A stretch of 64,000 bases of DNA from Ceratorhiza oryzae-sativae (lineage: Eukaryota > Basidiomycota > Agaricomycetes > Cantharellales > Ceratobasidiaceae). The DNA is taken from the NCBI GenBank assembly GCA_030998015.1, contig JARWMV010000234.1:1798001-1862000 (forward strand). The letters are read 5' to 3'. The position numbers were made by a program, and so were the translations under genes. Positions 12,603-23,475 of the stretch are shown piece by piece (within the stretch, counting starts at the first letter, position 1; every line of letters begins with the position of its first letter). Under the pieces are notes generated by a model. The model did not search any database. It had not been told where the DNA came from and saw nothing but the letters and a program-made list of their open reading frames with translations.

Positions 12603-13246
12603 CTTGTAAAGGGTAATGAAAGTGGGTGCGCGGGGCGTGTGTGCCAGTCAGGCGAGGGCGCTGGATGATGCGCAAGAAGTGTAGGGTACGATGGAGACGA
12701 GGGAGACGGTGGGGTCAACACGCAGGGAAAGCACCAATTTGTACTCTTCAACTTCTTGGCAACCAATGTCACGCCGCCGCCACATGTTTCATCACACGCG
12801 CAAACACGTCCAGAAGGTCCTTTGGTTCCTGATCCTGAAGATCCACAAATATAACTGACTCAAGCCGGCCGCAACCTCGATCTTGATCGTGGTGACTCGT
12901 TGGATGCATGCGGGCAAGATAGACTTTATATCATTCATTCGCCGGACATCTTTCTATCCAGCCAGTCCCTGCTCACACTTGATTTATTGCTGATCTCGTT
13001 CCTCTGTCCACGGGAAGCTCGCCGGATCAGGGTGTTGCGCCGAGGTCATCAAAAATGAATGGGAGCAGCGCAATGGAAATAGCGTAGTATCTACCAGCAG
13101 TACGCGTTCTGAGGGTGGATTCTCGTTCTCCTGTAGCTCGGAGGGCCGTAGGATTCAGGCCTCATCGCACGTTTTGTAAACAAAGGTTCGATGGCAATGC
13201 GCTATATACAAGCATAACTTAAACCTTCATATCATTCTAGAGACCT
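12603..13246. other. Intergenic region upstream of the GPI-type gene
   Basis: About 644 bp holding the promoter of the minus-strand secreted-protein gene and the 3' flank of NTH1 copy 1. No gene, repeat or RNA was recognised. Confidence 0.5.
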
Positions 13247-14918
13247 TCACTCTAGCTTGATCTCTACTCGCGGGCCTCCAACGTCACAGTCCATCGTCAC
13301 TTCTTTCTCTGCCTTGACTCCCTCTGCACGCACAAGTCCTACTATGTCCAAATTCGGTTCAACCAGAGTCACTGTCTTTTCTCTCTTGGCGTGTATAATC
13401 GGCTTTCGGCCTTTTGCGCTCATATCGGCTCGTGCGCTCGGGCACAAGCCTTCGGTGGCGAGCATGCACGAGTCACAACGGGGGCCAACAGGAAGACATA
13501 TTACCTGAATATATTTAGGTTAGCGACGATGTGAGCGAAATTTCGAGCACAGTACCTGGCCAAAGCCAACCAAGAGTGGGTTGATGGGCTTGTGTAGTTC
13601 GCGTGGCAGCCATGATTCCAAGTTCATTCTAGGGGCTGCGTGAATTAGTCCATTTTGGTGGAGAGCTCGAAGTGAATGCACCTGGTTTTTTCGGGAGTGG
13701 TAGTAGGTGGATCGTGCCACCCTAGACGGTTAGTGATACGATGAACATGAACATCTACGCCAATGCCAATGTTTCTATACGCGGGAAATCAATATCAGCC
13801 TTATTCAAGGTGAAAAAGAGCTCGCATACATGTCCCACGCGACCTAGCGGGCATTCGTCGATCATTGGTCTCGAGTTCATGTATGCAAAGCGCACCTGCA
13901 AAGCTAGCATAGCTATCTTGGGGCCTACACCTTGCAATGAACAAAGTTCATCAACAGTCTTCGGCACGTCTCCATCAAACTTGTCTCGTAGTGTGGCGGC
14001 AGTAGCTCGAAGATACTCTGTTTTGCGCTCATGATAACTGACCTGCGCCCCATCCCGTCATGCTATGCTTAGCGATCAAGCAAGGACATAGAACGAACCC
14101 TCTTGATAGCCCCCGAAACGACGCTCGGGTCCACCGAAAGGATGGAAGAGATCGTCAGCCCGCCTGGGAGAACTCTTCGAAGGTTTGCCACGGCTCCAGA
14201 GGTGATTTCGTCCCTAGTTTGAGCAGAAAGGATCAGAGAGACAAGGGCCCCAAATCTCTGGTCCTGGCGAGGTCAGCCGTTTCACCATCATTTCACCGCT
14301 CATCCTAGCTACATTTCTTCAACATACCTTGGGGTCACCCTCGCCTGACATGTAGCTACAACATCCCATAGTATCGACCGGAGCTTGGATGTTCGCACGC
14401 ATCTCCTCAATAAGTTTGTATTGCCTTTCCCAGCTTGCTGGTGCCGGATGGGGTTTACCCAGTTTCGTTGCTATGGGTTTCTTCTTCCGCGGCGAGACAT
14501 TCGATAAACCTGTTGGTGCATGGGCTTTAGATTTGAATGTCGGAGACATATCCTCAAGTTTGAGCTGCTTGAGCGGAGATTTGCTCAACGCGGCCGCCGG
14601 TGATTGAACTAGCTTGGAGGAACTCTTAATGGAACCTGAAATTAGGGTCTCATTGTCGGACTCTGTTAGCTTCGGAGACTTCAGGTTAGATTCATCTTCA
14701 GAGGTTTGATGAGATTCTTCGTCGCTGCTCGCAGGTTTCGTAAGATCGACTCGTTGACGCTTTAGAGAAGGGCGTCCAGGTTTATCATAGTCGATGTCAG
14801 ACTCAAGCTTGGTGCCCAAAGTACGCTTCGTCGATCCAGCTTTAGGAGTGGGCAGAGAGACATCTTCGACTTCTACGCGAGTAGGTTTATAAGCTGGCGC
14901 GGAGCGTTTTGGAGGCAT
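13247..14918 (-). CDS. NTH1: Endonuclease III homologue, copy 1 (DNA base-excision glycosylase/AP lyase)
   Basis: Bifunctional glycosylase that removes oxidised pyrimidines and nicks the abasic site. The start [19 protein letters not shown] at 14918 opens a disordered, charged N-terminal region of about 170 residues with nuclear-localisation-like basic patches (SPRKKKP, LKRQRV). The catalytic domain begins near [20 protein letters not shown]. The helix-hairpin-helix reads [18 protein letters not shown], with K as the expected Schiff-base lysine. The catalytic Asp is in [19 protein letters not shown]. The 4Fe-4S loop is [19 protein letters not shown]. Introns fall at DPK|DQRF, IKR|VSY, ALQ|VAW, near VAWDI, at TR|MNLESW and at FGQV|ICLP, and all keep frame. 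No disruption was found, unlike copy 2. The acidic C-terminal tail is shared with copy 2. Confidence 0.92.
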
Positions 14919-15355
14919 TGTTACAAGAGACGACGAAAATGGTTGGCTGTTTATAAAGTGTCCACAGCACCGGCGGCATTGTATAGGCTCCCGGTATGAC
15001 GGAGTTGACGAACTGGTGACGCAGGTGGTGGCTGGCGCTTGGTTGGGTGCGTTTTTTGGAGTTTGCTTATTTGCGCAAGCATCGCTAATTAAACAGCATT
15101 GTTGATCAAGTTTAAATCTGAACACTGTCATGGTGATCTTGAATGCGCTTTTGCCGTTCGTGGCAACCCAGGGTGCCAGAGTCGGAGGGGTATTGGGGAA
15201 TAATTACCCAAAAGTAGGTGGGAAAGACTCTCCTAGCCGATTGCGCCCCGAGAATTTTGGCCGCACATACTCACTGCCATAAACGTATCTAATTAAGACT
15301 AGCCGTGTATAAAACGAAAGCGTGAAAACAACTATATACATGCATAAATTAGATT
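14919..15355. other. Upstream region of NTH1 copy 1
   Basis: About 437 bp separating the two NTH1 copies. It carries a 23-bp element at 15085-15107 that recurs upstream of copy 2. No other gene was seen. Confidence 0.6.
15085..15107. promoter_or_regulatory. Conserved 23-bp element upstream of NTH1 copy 1
   Basis: The segment starts CTAATTAAACAGC and ends TTGTTGATC. It matches 22 of 23 bases at 17249-17271 and sits about 170 bp before the copy 1 ATG. It is either a retained promoter element or part of the original duplicated unit. Confidence 0.5.
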
Positions 15356-17063
15356 TCAGTCCTCAAACTTAATCTGCACTCGCGGTTCTCCAATATCGCA
15401 ATCCACCCTGACATCCTCTTCCTCCTTCTTAACTTCATCTTCTATCCGTATCAGCCCGACCACGTCCAGGTCGGGTGCTGCTGAGGGCTCTGCCTTCTCC
15501 TTCTTGGTGTAGACGATAGGCTTGCGGCCTTTTGCACTCACGTCGGCTCGCGCGCTGGGACACAGACCCTCTGTGGCGAGCGTACACGAATCGCAGCGAG
15601 GTCCAACGGGGAGACAAATAACCTGAGCGTTCATAAATCAGTGAGTGCCAAGATCTGAGGATTAAACGACGTACTTGACCAAAACCGACCAAGAGTGGGT
15701 TGATTGGTTTATGAAGCTCCCGCGGAAGCCAGGATTGTAGATTCAGCCTGGTTGTAGCACGAATCAGCAAGGCCCGGTCAAATGAGTATAAATTCCGATG
15801 CGGGCTGAACATACCTGGTCTGTTCCGGTGTAGTAGTTGGTGGGTTATGCCATCCGAGACGGTTCGTGATGCGTTCAACATGGACGTCCACACCAATACC
15901 AGCGTTTCTGCGCAACCTGTCAGTATACATACAGCGGATTCACCTGCTCGGGTTCCACGTACATATTCCATGCCACCTGAACGATTCTCGTCAGTACTGT
16001 AGCTTGAATTGCACGCTAAATGCTTGCCTGTAACACCAAGAACGCCATTTTTGGCCCTACGCCTTGTAGCGAGCATAGTTCATCGCCGTCTTTGGCACGT
16101 CTCCGTCAAACTTGTCCCGCAATGTCGCGGCCGCAGACTTGAGGTATTCCGTTTTGCGTCTCCAAAACCCGACCTAGGTTCCGCGGGTGAGTTTCAATGA
16201 AAAGCCAAAGCACAGTGAATGAACCTTGTTGATCGCTCCAGAAATAACACTCGAATCAGCTGCCAGAATAGAATCCACGGTTAGTCCACCGGGAAGGACC
16301 TGACGAAGATTTTCCACGGCAGCCCATGTGACTTCGTCTTTGGTCTGGGAGGAGAGCATGAGGGAGACTAGAGTTCCGAATCGTTGGTCCTACAACAAGT
16401 CGTCGTCAATGACGCTCAAAACGTGTATGCCTGAATATACCTTGAGTTCTCCTATTCCTGACATAGACTTGCAACACCCCATCGTGTCAACTGGAGCTTG
16501 GATGTTTTCGCGCATTTCCTGTATGAGTTTATACTGGCGTTCCCAATTTGGAGGTGCAGGGTGCGGCGTTTCGAGTTCCATCACAATCCCCTTTTTCTTT
16601 CGTGGCGAAGCGTTCGATTTCTTAGCTGGTGGGGGCTTTCGTACGCTGTTCTTTGGTTTGACCTCTGTAGGCTCGTCCTCCTCAATTTTGAGTTTTTTCA
16701 GTGGAGTCTTGACCGAGGTGGTGGCGGTGGCGGCGCGCCGAGGACGAGATGCCGTATGTGCGAACTTGGAGATATCCAAGCTAGCGCTGGACTGGGACCC
16801 TCGTCGTATTCGCTCGCTTCGATAGAAGTCAAACTAGATTCATCTTCAGACTTTAGCCTGGGTTCCTCGTCACTATCGACAGACTCTGCGAGGTTGACCC
16901 GTTGGCGTTTTCGCAGGGAACGCCGGGGAGCATCGTCGTCAGACTCTATTTTTATAGCTGCAGCGCGTTTATTAGATCCGGACTTGAAAGTAGGCCGGCT
17001 ATCGGTATCTTCGAGTTTAGCTCGCGTAGGGGTGTAGACGGATGTTGAGCGCTTTGGGGGCAT
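15356..17063 (-). CDS. NTH1: Endonuclease III homologue, copy 2 (two apparent frameshifts)
   Basis: Tandem paralogue of the preceding gene, same strand and same architecture. It starts [19 protein letters not shown] at 17063 with a disordered basic/acidic N-terminus, then [34 protein letters not shown], the helix-hairpin-helix [31 protein letters not shown] and the Fe-S loop [19 protein letters not shown]. The C-terminal acidic tail ends QIKFED. All catalytic residues are present. Frame is lost at about 16778-16779 (a TTT run read as TT on the coding strand) and at about 16084 (GG read as G, just before the helix-hairpin-helix). Both fit the undercall pattern seen across the window. It is therefore probably a working second gene, with a pseudogene as the alternative. 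One intron (15977-16027) has a GC donor where copy 1 has GT. Confidence 0.85.
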
Positions 17064-17248
17064 TTTCAAGGAGAGAAAGCGGAAGTGGCGGCTGAGCAAC
17101 AGAATGGCTAGGGCCAGCCAGATTATATGGGCCCCAGAATCTATTCTATTATTGAAGATGGGTGAGGAGCCAGTGACGCAAGCGACGGTGGTTGACGAGT
17201 TGGTGATCGAAGCCAGAATCGAGGTTAACTTGTTTTGGCAACCCGCCA

Positions 17249-17271
17249 CTAATTAAAGAGCATTGTTGATC
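17249..17271. promoter_or_regulatory. Conserved 23-bp element upstream of NTH1 copy 2
   Basis: Matches the copy 1 element except for one C-to-G change. It lies in the 241-bp divergent promoter shared with the plus-strand gene at 17305, so it could serve both directions. Confidence 0.5.
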
Positions 17272-17304
17272 GCTTTTGTTTTTAACCAGTACCACCATTT
17301 TGTC

Positions 17305-18144
17305 ATGGAGTCCGCCTCAGCATCACATAGTGCGCCAGCCAGCTTGGGCCCGGCGCAATTACGTAGACTTGGAGATTATCTCGAAAAGAAATGCTTAGAG
17401 TTAACTCGCGGAGTCCGGAAAAGGTGCGTTCCCACCCCCTGTTTCGGTAGCGCTTTCTGGGCTCACCTGGGAGTAGCTTACGTCGATGGTAGGAACGAAC
17501 CTGATGCCATGTACGGGACTCTTGCGGCATATGTTGCTGCGGCATCGTCGCTGGTCAATATGGTGCTGCTCATCCCGCCCGAGGAATCTTCGGCGAGCAT
17601 TCGGGCGTCCTGGCTACTGCGAGTGACTGGTGACATATTCGAAGACGTTCCAGCCTATGTGCTTGGTTCACAGACCGCAGCTGCGCCAGACCTCGCCTCG
17701 GACGGGGAGGAAGAGGCCCACCCACCCCAACCGATCCTCACCGATGAAGGTCTGGCGACGCTCGACCAAGTCTTCCACCTCTTCGAAAAGCTCGATGAAG
17801 GATGGTGCGCAGTCATGAGGAGCGAGCGATGGGATCCTGCCCTCAACCACGGGATATTCGTCCCGCCAGCTACACCCGGCGATCCCGCTCAAGATAGTAT
17901 ACCTGGGTCTGGGGCGTTAAGCGTGACCGATCGCATACGTCTAAGAAGTATGATCTTATCCGGTAAAGACGACTTTGAGATTGGCTGGCTGAACAAGGCG
18001 GCACGAATAACTTTGAGGTCAGCGAACGGTCGATTCGAGTTATGGACCATACGCTGCGGAGATTGCGCGGGACATTCCAATGTCTGTTCCGCTGAATCGG
18101 ATGCTATTATAGACCCAGAAGAATCGGATTCGGACTCTATGTAG
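17305..18144 (+). CDS. Hypothetical protein with acidic C-terminus
   Basis: A single-exon frame of 279 codons starting MESASASHSAPASLGPAQL. I do not recognise a family. The first half is mixed alpha-helical with Ala-rich stretches (LAAYVAAASSLVNMVLL). An acidic segment (ASDGEEEAHPP) precedes a probable helix, LDQVFHLFEKLDEGW. The C-terminal part has two close cysteines in IRCGDCAGHSNVC, and the last residues, EESDSDSM, are strongly acidic. No signal peptide is evident, so a cytosolic or nuclear place is likely. It is divergent from NTH1 copy 2 across 241 bp. The lack of introns is unusual in this neighbourhood. Confidence 0.65.
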   Translation: MESASASHSAPASLGPAQLRRLGDYLEKKCLELTRGVRKRCVPTPCFGSAFWAHLGVAYVDGRNEPDAMYGTLAAYVAAASSLVNMVLLIPPEESSASIRASWLLRVTGDIFEDVPAYVLGSQTAAAPDLASDGEEEAHPPQPILTDEGLATLDQVFHLFEKLDEGWCAVMRSERWDPALNHGIFVPPATPGDPAQDSIPGSGALSVTDRIRLRSMILSGKDDFEIGWLNKAARITLRSANGRFELWTIRCGDCAGHSNVCSAESDAIIDPEESDSDSM

Positions 18145-18297
18145 CATATACAATCGATGTACATTGTCCCACGATGAGATGTTCTGATTGACTCGGAACT
18201 GCCCGCCACATCAGCCTCGAGGTTGTTACACTCTGGTAACCCGGCTGCCGGCTCTTGCAGACAACCACGACCCCCACTCCACACCACTCGTCAGACC

Positions 18298-19750
18298 ATG
18301 GCCATCGTAGGAGACCCAGAAGGAGAGCTCTCGAGACTCTGGACGCTTGTGTGCGAGCTTAGCGACCAGCTCAACAAGAATAAGGAGGTCGCCGCGTCGC
18401 TCCAGCGCCAGGCCGACGCCCTCAAGGTGGGTGCCTTTTGCCATGTTGACGACAATACAGTCCTTAAAGTGCCACTATTATAGGGCCAGGCGATTCACAA
18501 TGGCACTGGCTTTGCGCTGCGTCGATTCAATACCGACCTCAGCAAGGGTTAGTAGTCCTGGTCGATCGAAGGAAAGTGTATTGACACATCACTTGAATTG
18601 AAGAGGTTTTCGAGAGCGAACTTGAGCGTATGAACGCTAGGATTATCATCGAGAACCAGACGCTACAGCATGAGAACAACAACTCAACAGTCTGCTTAAA
18701 GAATACGAAACGACGCTCGAAATGGTCATGACTAAATTCAGAAGTCAAGCAGTGCGTCACTTTGACCCCCATCACTACCTTGCATTATTGCATGGCTAAC
18801 GAAATGGGACCATTTACAGCACGCCGCACAGCAACATGAGCTCAACCTGACCAGGCATTACGAGACCCTCATTCTTCAGCTCCAGTCCCAAACTCAGTCG
18901 ATGGTTCTCAATGCCACCACGTCCCAATCACAATCCATCTCCAAGCTCTCCCACCTTCTTCGAGTACTCCTTCGCTCCTTTGGCGGCGAAGATGCAACAT
19001 TCGACCCGTCCAAACTCCCAGACCCCAAAGCCCTGTGCGACCCAAACCACCCAGAGCACGCGAAAGCGGTCGAGCTTCTCGAGTCCCTCCCGTCCGCTGA
19101 AGAGCAGGAAAAGCCAGACGAAGACTCAGAGGCGACAGATGCACGCGCCGACTGGGCGCTCGAGCGCGAAATCGAGATTTGCAGGCTCGAGGCTGAGAAC
19201 GAGACGTTGCGGCGGCTGCTGGCTATCAGCGCTGGCCAACCCGATCCCTCCCCCGACCCGCCCATGTTGCGCTCGGGTTCGCCTGCTTCGTCCATCGTCC
19301 GCCCTAGTTCGGCCGCATCGATGGTTCGCCCTGGGTCATCTGCTTCGATCGATAGGCCTGGATCAGGTATGGGTATGGGCACCGTTCGTGCTGTCGGTTC
19401 AGACGCGTGGGGAGACGTGAACACGCCGCGATATACTCGAGGGCAGTACGACCACATGCGGCCATCTCGCGCGCCGCGTGGATACATCGTGGGCGCGACT
19501 CCTAGCGAGGGTAGTCCTGGCGGCCCCGGTATGGGTGGATTTGGTGGAAACCAGGGTGGTCCCGGTGGTCCATTTAATGCTCAGGGCGGACTTGGTGGTC
19601 AACAAGGTATGGGTATGGGTATGGGCCAGGGGGGACAAGGACCTGAGCGGATGATGAGTGCGTTTTCATCTTTTTGGGCTGTTTCTTCCTAATTGACTTT
19701 TTCCGTTCGTAGATCCACCCCCTCGACGGGACCTAGTGACCAACTGGTAA
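18298..19750 (+). CDS. SIKE/FGFR1OP2-family protein, probable STRIPAK subunit
   Basis: The product starts MAIVGDPEGELSRLWTLV with a helical N-terminus. It continues GTGFALRRFNTDLSKE and then a coiled coil with LLKEYETTLEMVMTKFRSQA, the signature of the SIKE/FGFR1OP2 family (a coiled-coil subunit of the STRIPAK phosphatase-kinase complex, known in fungi as the Far3/7 or SCI1 type). The C-terminal half is Ser/Pro-rich and then Gly/Met-rich, with repeats like GMGMGMGQGG. The last intron (donor GTGCGT near 19658) joins a short exon ending RRDLVTNW, stop 19748-19750. One apparent frameshift at about 18678-18679 is cured by an extra A (AAA read as AA). The C-terminal low-complexity region is longer than in animal members. 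A role in hyphal fusion and fruiting signalling is known for fungal STRIPAK; its use here is inferred. Confidence 0.72.
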
Positions 19751-20537
19751 ACAGCTGATTCTTAGGTGTACAAAACCTTTCTCGTAAACCGTATAGCGAA
19801 CTACTGCCTGGCTACGTGTTCCTCTTTCTGGGGTCGTCGGTTGCGCTTCTTGTTGGTTATCTCTGCTTCGTATGTATTGTTGCGTCCATGACTTGTTTTG
19901 CTCTCCTCCTCAGACTCCTCTGCCCCTACTTTATCTCACTATTCCACCATTCTGGGCTTCCCTTCCCAATCCGCCGCTCGCCTTTGTTGGATGAGCCTGT
20001 CCAATATTGTTTGTCACCACCCCCACCACCCCTGTCTGCATTTTCCATTCCCCCGCCTATGATTCAGCTAGTGTTGTTCTGTATGACATAGATACGCTGC
20101 GTACGGATAACTTGCATGTATAAAATAAAACACGCACATGACACAGCCCAGTTGATGTCAGACGACCACGTCGCAGATTTTTATACCATATCCGTTTCCA
20201 CATTCAAGTCGCAAGATTGTCTATCAAACGTGTCGGCCCAAATTTCCGATTGACCTATATTGAGTCCAAGTGACAGGCGTCGGGACTGCCGAGTATGCTC
20301 TGACATCATGGTGGGCCATTTTTGACCGAGGCTGATATTGTCATGGATTACTTCCGTATCCGGCGATTTGATCCCGTAAAAGGTGAAATTACGATACGAC
20401 TACAAAGGACAAAAACAAATGGTCCACGGCTTGATAGAAGTACATACATGTCCATACATACATCTGTTCAAGGCGTTTCTAAATAAAGTGACAACTCCAT
20501 ACGCAATAAAAAAAGACATTTGACACTTTCAATTCAT
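19751..20537. other. Tail-to-tail intergenic region
   Basis: About 790 bp of 3' flanks. A plus-strand open frame at 19816-20091 is hydrophobic and pyrimidine-driven and is best read as 3' UTR. No RNA gene or repeat was seen. Confidence 0.45.
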
Positions 20538-21171
20538 TCAATCGATGACGATACGGCGATGCTTGGGCGCAGGTGTGTTCAGCTTTGGTATCGTGACAGT
20601 GAGGATGCCATTCTCGAGCTTGGCTGCTACACGCTTGCCATCGACATAGTCTGGGAGGGTGATGGTGCGTGAGAATTTGACAGTGGTACCAACGGTGTGC
20701 TTCTTCTCGAGGCGGGAGATGATGATGGTGCTCCCTACAGATCAATCAGCTCCTGTCAAATCCAGAGCGAGAGGAAATAGAAAGCTTACCGTCGGCCATA
20801 GTCTTGCGAACCTTGGTAATCTTTGGCCTGTCGACCTTCTCCTTCTCGCCCGCCGTCAACCCCCTCAAGCTACCCGCACCACCAAACTTGTCAATCCGAC
20901 CTTCGATATTCAGAGATTTGCCGTCTTCAGTAACGTGCATAGTAATGTCCTCCTTGCGCACACCAGGAACCTCAACGTGGACTGTATAGAGCGTCTCTTG
21001 CTCATGCCACTCTACCGCCGGCGTCCGGGGGGTGTTAGGCTGAATGATGCTCCAGTCGGGGTACCAGATGTGCCCAAATGTTCCATAGTTGCCCCCTGTG
21101 AGCCAATGGTCGTAATATGGCCCCAGCAGAGGGTTTTCTGCGTACTCGTAGAGGAAATGAGCGAGGGACAT
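20538..21171 (-). CDS. Small heat-shock protein (Hsp20/alpha-crystallin)
   Basis: ATP-independent chaperone of 192 residues from two exons (20790-21171 and 20538-20734), with an intron GTAAGC...TGTAG. The N-terminus MSLAHFLYEYAENPLLGP is aromatic, as is usual. The alpha-crystallin domain runs from about TPAVEWHEQETLYTVHVEVP through GVRKEDITMHV to KLENGILTVTIPKLN, the last holding the A-x-x-x-n-G-v-L motif. There is a charged insertion in the middle (LRGLTAGEKEKVDRPKITKV), also seen in many fungal Hsp20s. It ends HRRIVID. Heat-shock control is expected from the family; no clear tripartite heat-shock element was found upstream. Confidence 0.92.
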
Positions 21172-21696
21172 GATGGATACGTCACTTGACTACGCAAGAG
21201 AGTGCAAGGGAGAAAGATAGATAAAGTGAGCACCCCTTTGTACCTCATCTGATTTATCGACAAAAGACTCACTGTGCAATGCTGAGGAGGGGAGGCAAGG
21301 GCGAACACGTGTTAATGCGAGGTGGGCGGGTGCCTTGTGTATGCAATGTGCTCGAGACCCGTCATTTCTTCCGACGAAATTGCCGGACCGGTATTACGTC
21401 ATGCCTCGCTCTGCTCTGTTTTGGTTCCACTTTCTGACTTTTTGGGAAGTGTCTAGGTGGCTGTACATTTAAATTGGAGTAAATGCCATGTGGAGAAAGC
21501 AGGAAGCGATGTCAGCTGGTCGGTTAGTCCTGTTGATAGATGTGATTATACGTGGTGGCCAATGATTCGCTTATGTCAAGCTATCGATGCCCCTGTTGGT
21601 CCAGAACCCAACGTTGACTTTTCGAGATGATGTTGGTTTGGCTGTGCAGGCTGGGGTTCATTCGACCCACCATCATACGTGAATTACGACTTGCTC
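21172..21696. other. Divergent region between Hsp20 and BTB gene 1
   Basis: Promoter space for the heat-shock gene. It contains AGGGG/CCCCT words that resemble stress-response elements, but these are too short to call. No gene was seen. Confidence 0.4.
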
Positions 21697-22655
21697 ATGA
21701 TCCTGATGCCTAAGGGGCCCTTTTCCTACCAACCGCCCCCTGGAGGCGACATTGTCCTGAAATCCATCGATGGCACTATTTTTGCCGCCCATTCTCTGCT
21801 GCTAGGGTTATCCTCTTCTGTCTTCTCAGATATGATTACTACTGCTACCCAGAAGGACACCGTGGAGCTTTCAGACGACGCAGAGTCTATTTCCCTAATG
21901 CTGCGATTTATTTATCCGCCAAGCTTTCTAGAAGAGCTACCGTTCGCCCTTCTTGAGAAAAGCCTTCGGATCGCACAAAAATACGATGTTAAAGGAATTA
22001 TCGACACGGTTGATTGTCTGCTCGCGTTTCACCCTCGAGGCAATGGTAGCGTTATTCGCTTGGACACAGTTCGCATGTTCTGTCTGGCTACGACCTATAA
22101 TCTTCCAAACACCCAGAAGGCCGCTGTTACAGCCCTTCGACCCGAACAGTTTCGCTTCATCAAACCTAAAGATATTGTATGCATAGCCAGAACATTTCCG
22201 AGCGCTGCTTCCGCTATTGGGGTGCTAGGAGCCCATTCTATCCGTACGGCGAAATTATTAGATGTGTTGTTAGGAGACTTGGCTCGTCCATATCTTCCAA
22301 CGGTACCACCAGCAGAGGAAGTTTATAGAAGACCTATGATGTGCCATAAATGTTACGGATCGCATACATGGTACTCAGATGAAGAAGGCCGACGCACCTA
22401 TGAGCCCGGATGGCTTATTTACTGGGCTGTCATGGCGTTCGGACAGCTCGCTACCCGACCCTACAGCGAATGCACCAGCTTATTCAGGGTCGATTCTCTC
22501 GACGCGATAGCCGCACAACCGGGAGTTTGTCAAGAGTGCATTCAGCAGCACGCCGTGCAGACTTTGAATCTGGTGCTTTTCGTTCATGGGCCGTGCATAT
22601 AAAGGCCGCAGTGGAGAAGATATTCAGTGACGTCGAATCCTTGTACAACTTGTGA
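21697..22655 (+). CDS. BTB/POZ-domain protein, copy 1
   Basis: The start used is MILMPKGPFSYQPPPGGDIV. The BTB domain covers about residues 10-110: DIVLKSIDGTIFAAHSLLL, then SDDAESISLMLRFIYPPSF. A helical back region follows (TVRMFCLATTYNLPNTQKAA) and a C-terminal region with Cys pairs (MCHKC, CQEC) around WLIYWAVMAFGQLATRPYS. BTB domains dimerise and often recruit Cullin-3, but no Kelch or MATH partner is present, so function is open. The C-terminal 30 residues are in another frame; one extra G at 22555 (GG read as G) restores the end ...SDVESLYNL, matching copy 6. This is the best preserved member of the 21-25 kb group. Confidence 0.8.
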
Positions 22656-23034
22656 TGAATTACATACTCGTCCTTTCATTCTGACCCTAAGATTTTCCTG
22701 TTGGACTCGAACACTTTTGTAATATTATATGCCTGTCGGGATTGATGATCAACTGTGTTTGTCGCCTGTGCTTGGTTCTACAGTCTGGTAGGGAATATAT
22801 GTTATATAGTTGGCATAGGGATTCGTTGGCTCTTTGGATCTACTAAAATTGGCTACTTGAGCTCAGTTTATTTCTAAAGTATATCGTGCCCACAGTGGGT
22901 CGCTGCATGGGCCCTCTATTGTCTACGTAGTGTGCCACATAGCATCAGCAATATTGATTTTAGTAGCCTATTCTGTGCATTGACACAATCGATTCTCTGG
23001 TTGTTTGTCAACCGTTGGACGTTGGTACCCTTGT
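22656..23034. other. Spacer between BTB copies 1 and 2
   Basis: AT-rich 3' flank with no gene or repeat recognised. Confidence 0.4.
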
Positions 23035-23475
23035 CATTCTGACACGGCCTATGCGTTTCGTTTGGCTACAACCTATAATCCCCCAAACACCTACGAAGCT
23101 ACAGTGAAATTTCTCTAACTAGAGCGTTTCAATTTTGTGGAATTCGAGGAAATCATTGTCCTGGGGGAACCCTTTTCGACTGCTGTCTCTCTTATCAGAT
23201 CGCTGGGTATGCATCATGTCCGTACTCAAGTACCATAAGAGGGAAAAGGATTGAAGTGCATATTCCAATTAATTTACAGGCTAAATTGGGTTTCGATCCA
23301 ATGATCTGCCGAGGGTGCTTTGAAAAGGTTAGATTTCTGGGACTCGGGATGTAGAAACTGGGTGGCTCAACCACTGGGCGTTGGTGGCATTTAGCGAACT
23401 CGTCGCCAGACCAAATAGGGAATGCATATACCTAGTCGCGATTACGAATCACTCGTATGACTTATATGAATGAAT
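23035..23475 (+). pseudogene. BTB-protein relic, copy 2
   Basis: Only the middle and C-terminal parts of the BTB-family protein remain. FRLATTYNPPNTYEAT matches FCLATTYNLPNTQKAA of copy 1, and TGWLNHWALVAFSELVARP matches the C-terminal WLIYWAVMAFGQLATRP segment. A TAA lies in frame where copy 1 encodes the segment before RPEQFRF, further frame changes occur, and the BTB domain itself is absent. These are substitutions and deletions rather than run-length errors, so it is a true relic. Confidence 0.75.

Larger units (their letters stand above)
13247..17271. repeat. Tandem duplication of the NTH1 locus
   Basis: Two head-to-tail copies, about 1.7 kb of coding region each plus upstream sequence, share gene order, intron positions and a 23-bp upstream element (15085-15107 and 17249-17271). 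The N-terminal disordered regions have diverged strongly while the catalytic domains are close, so the duplication is not recent. Confidence 0.85.

Noticed and set aside
15356..17063. NTH1 copy 2 as a pseudogene
   Set aside because: Both frame breaks are one-base losses in runs, as in clearly essential genes of the window; catalytic residues and splice sites are intact.
19816..20091. Hydrophobic small protein downstream of the SIKE gene
   Set aside because: Pyrimidine-rich 3' flank with no start context or family features; more likely UTR.
21172..21400. Heat-shock element upstream of Hsp20
   Set aside because: TTC and GAA units occur but not with the 2-bp spacing and triple repeat needed.
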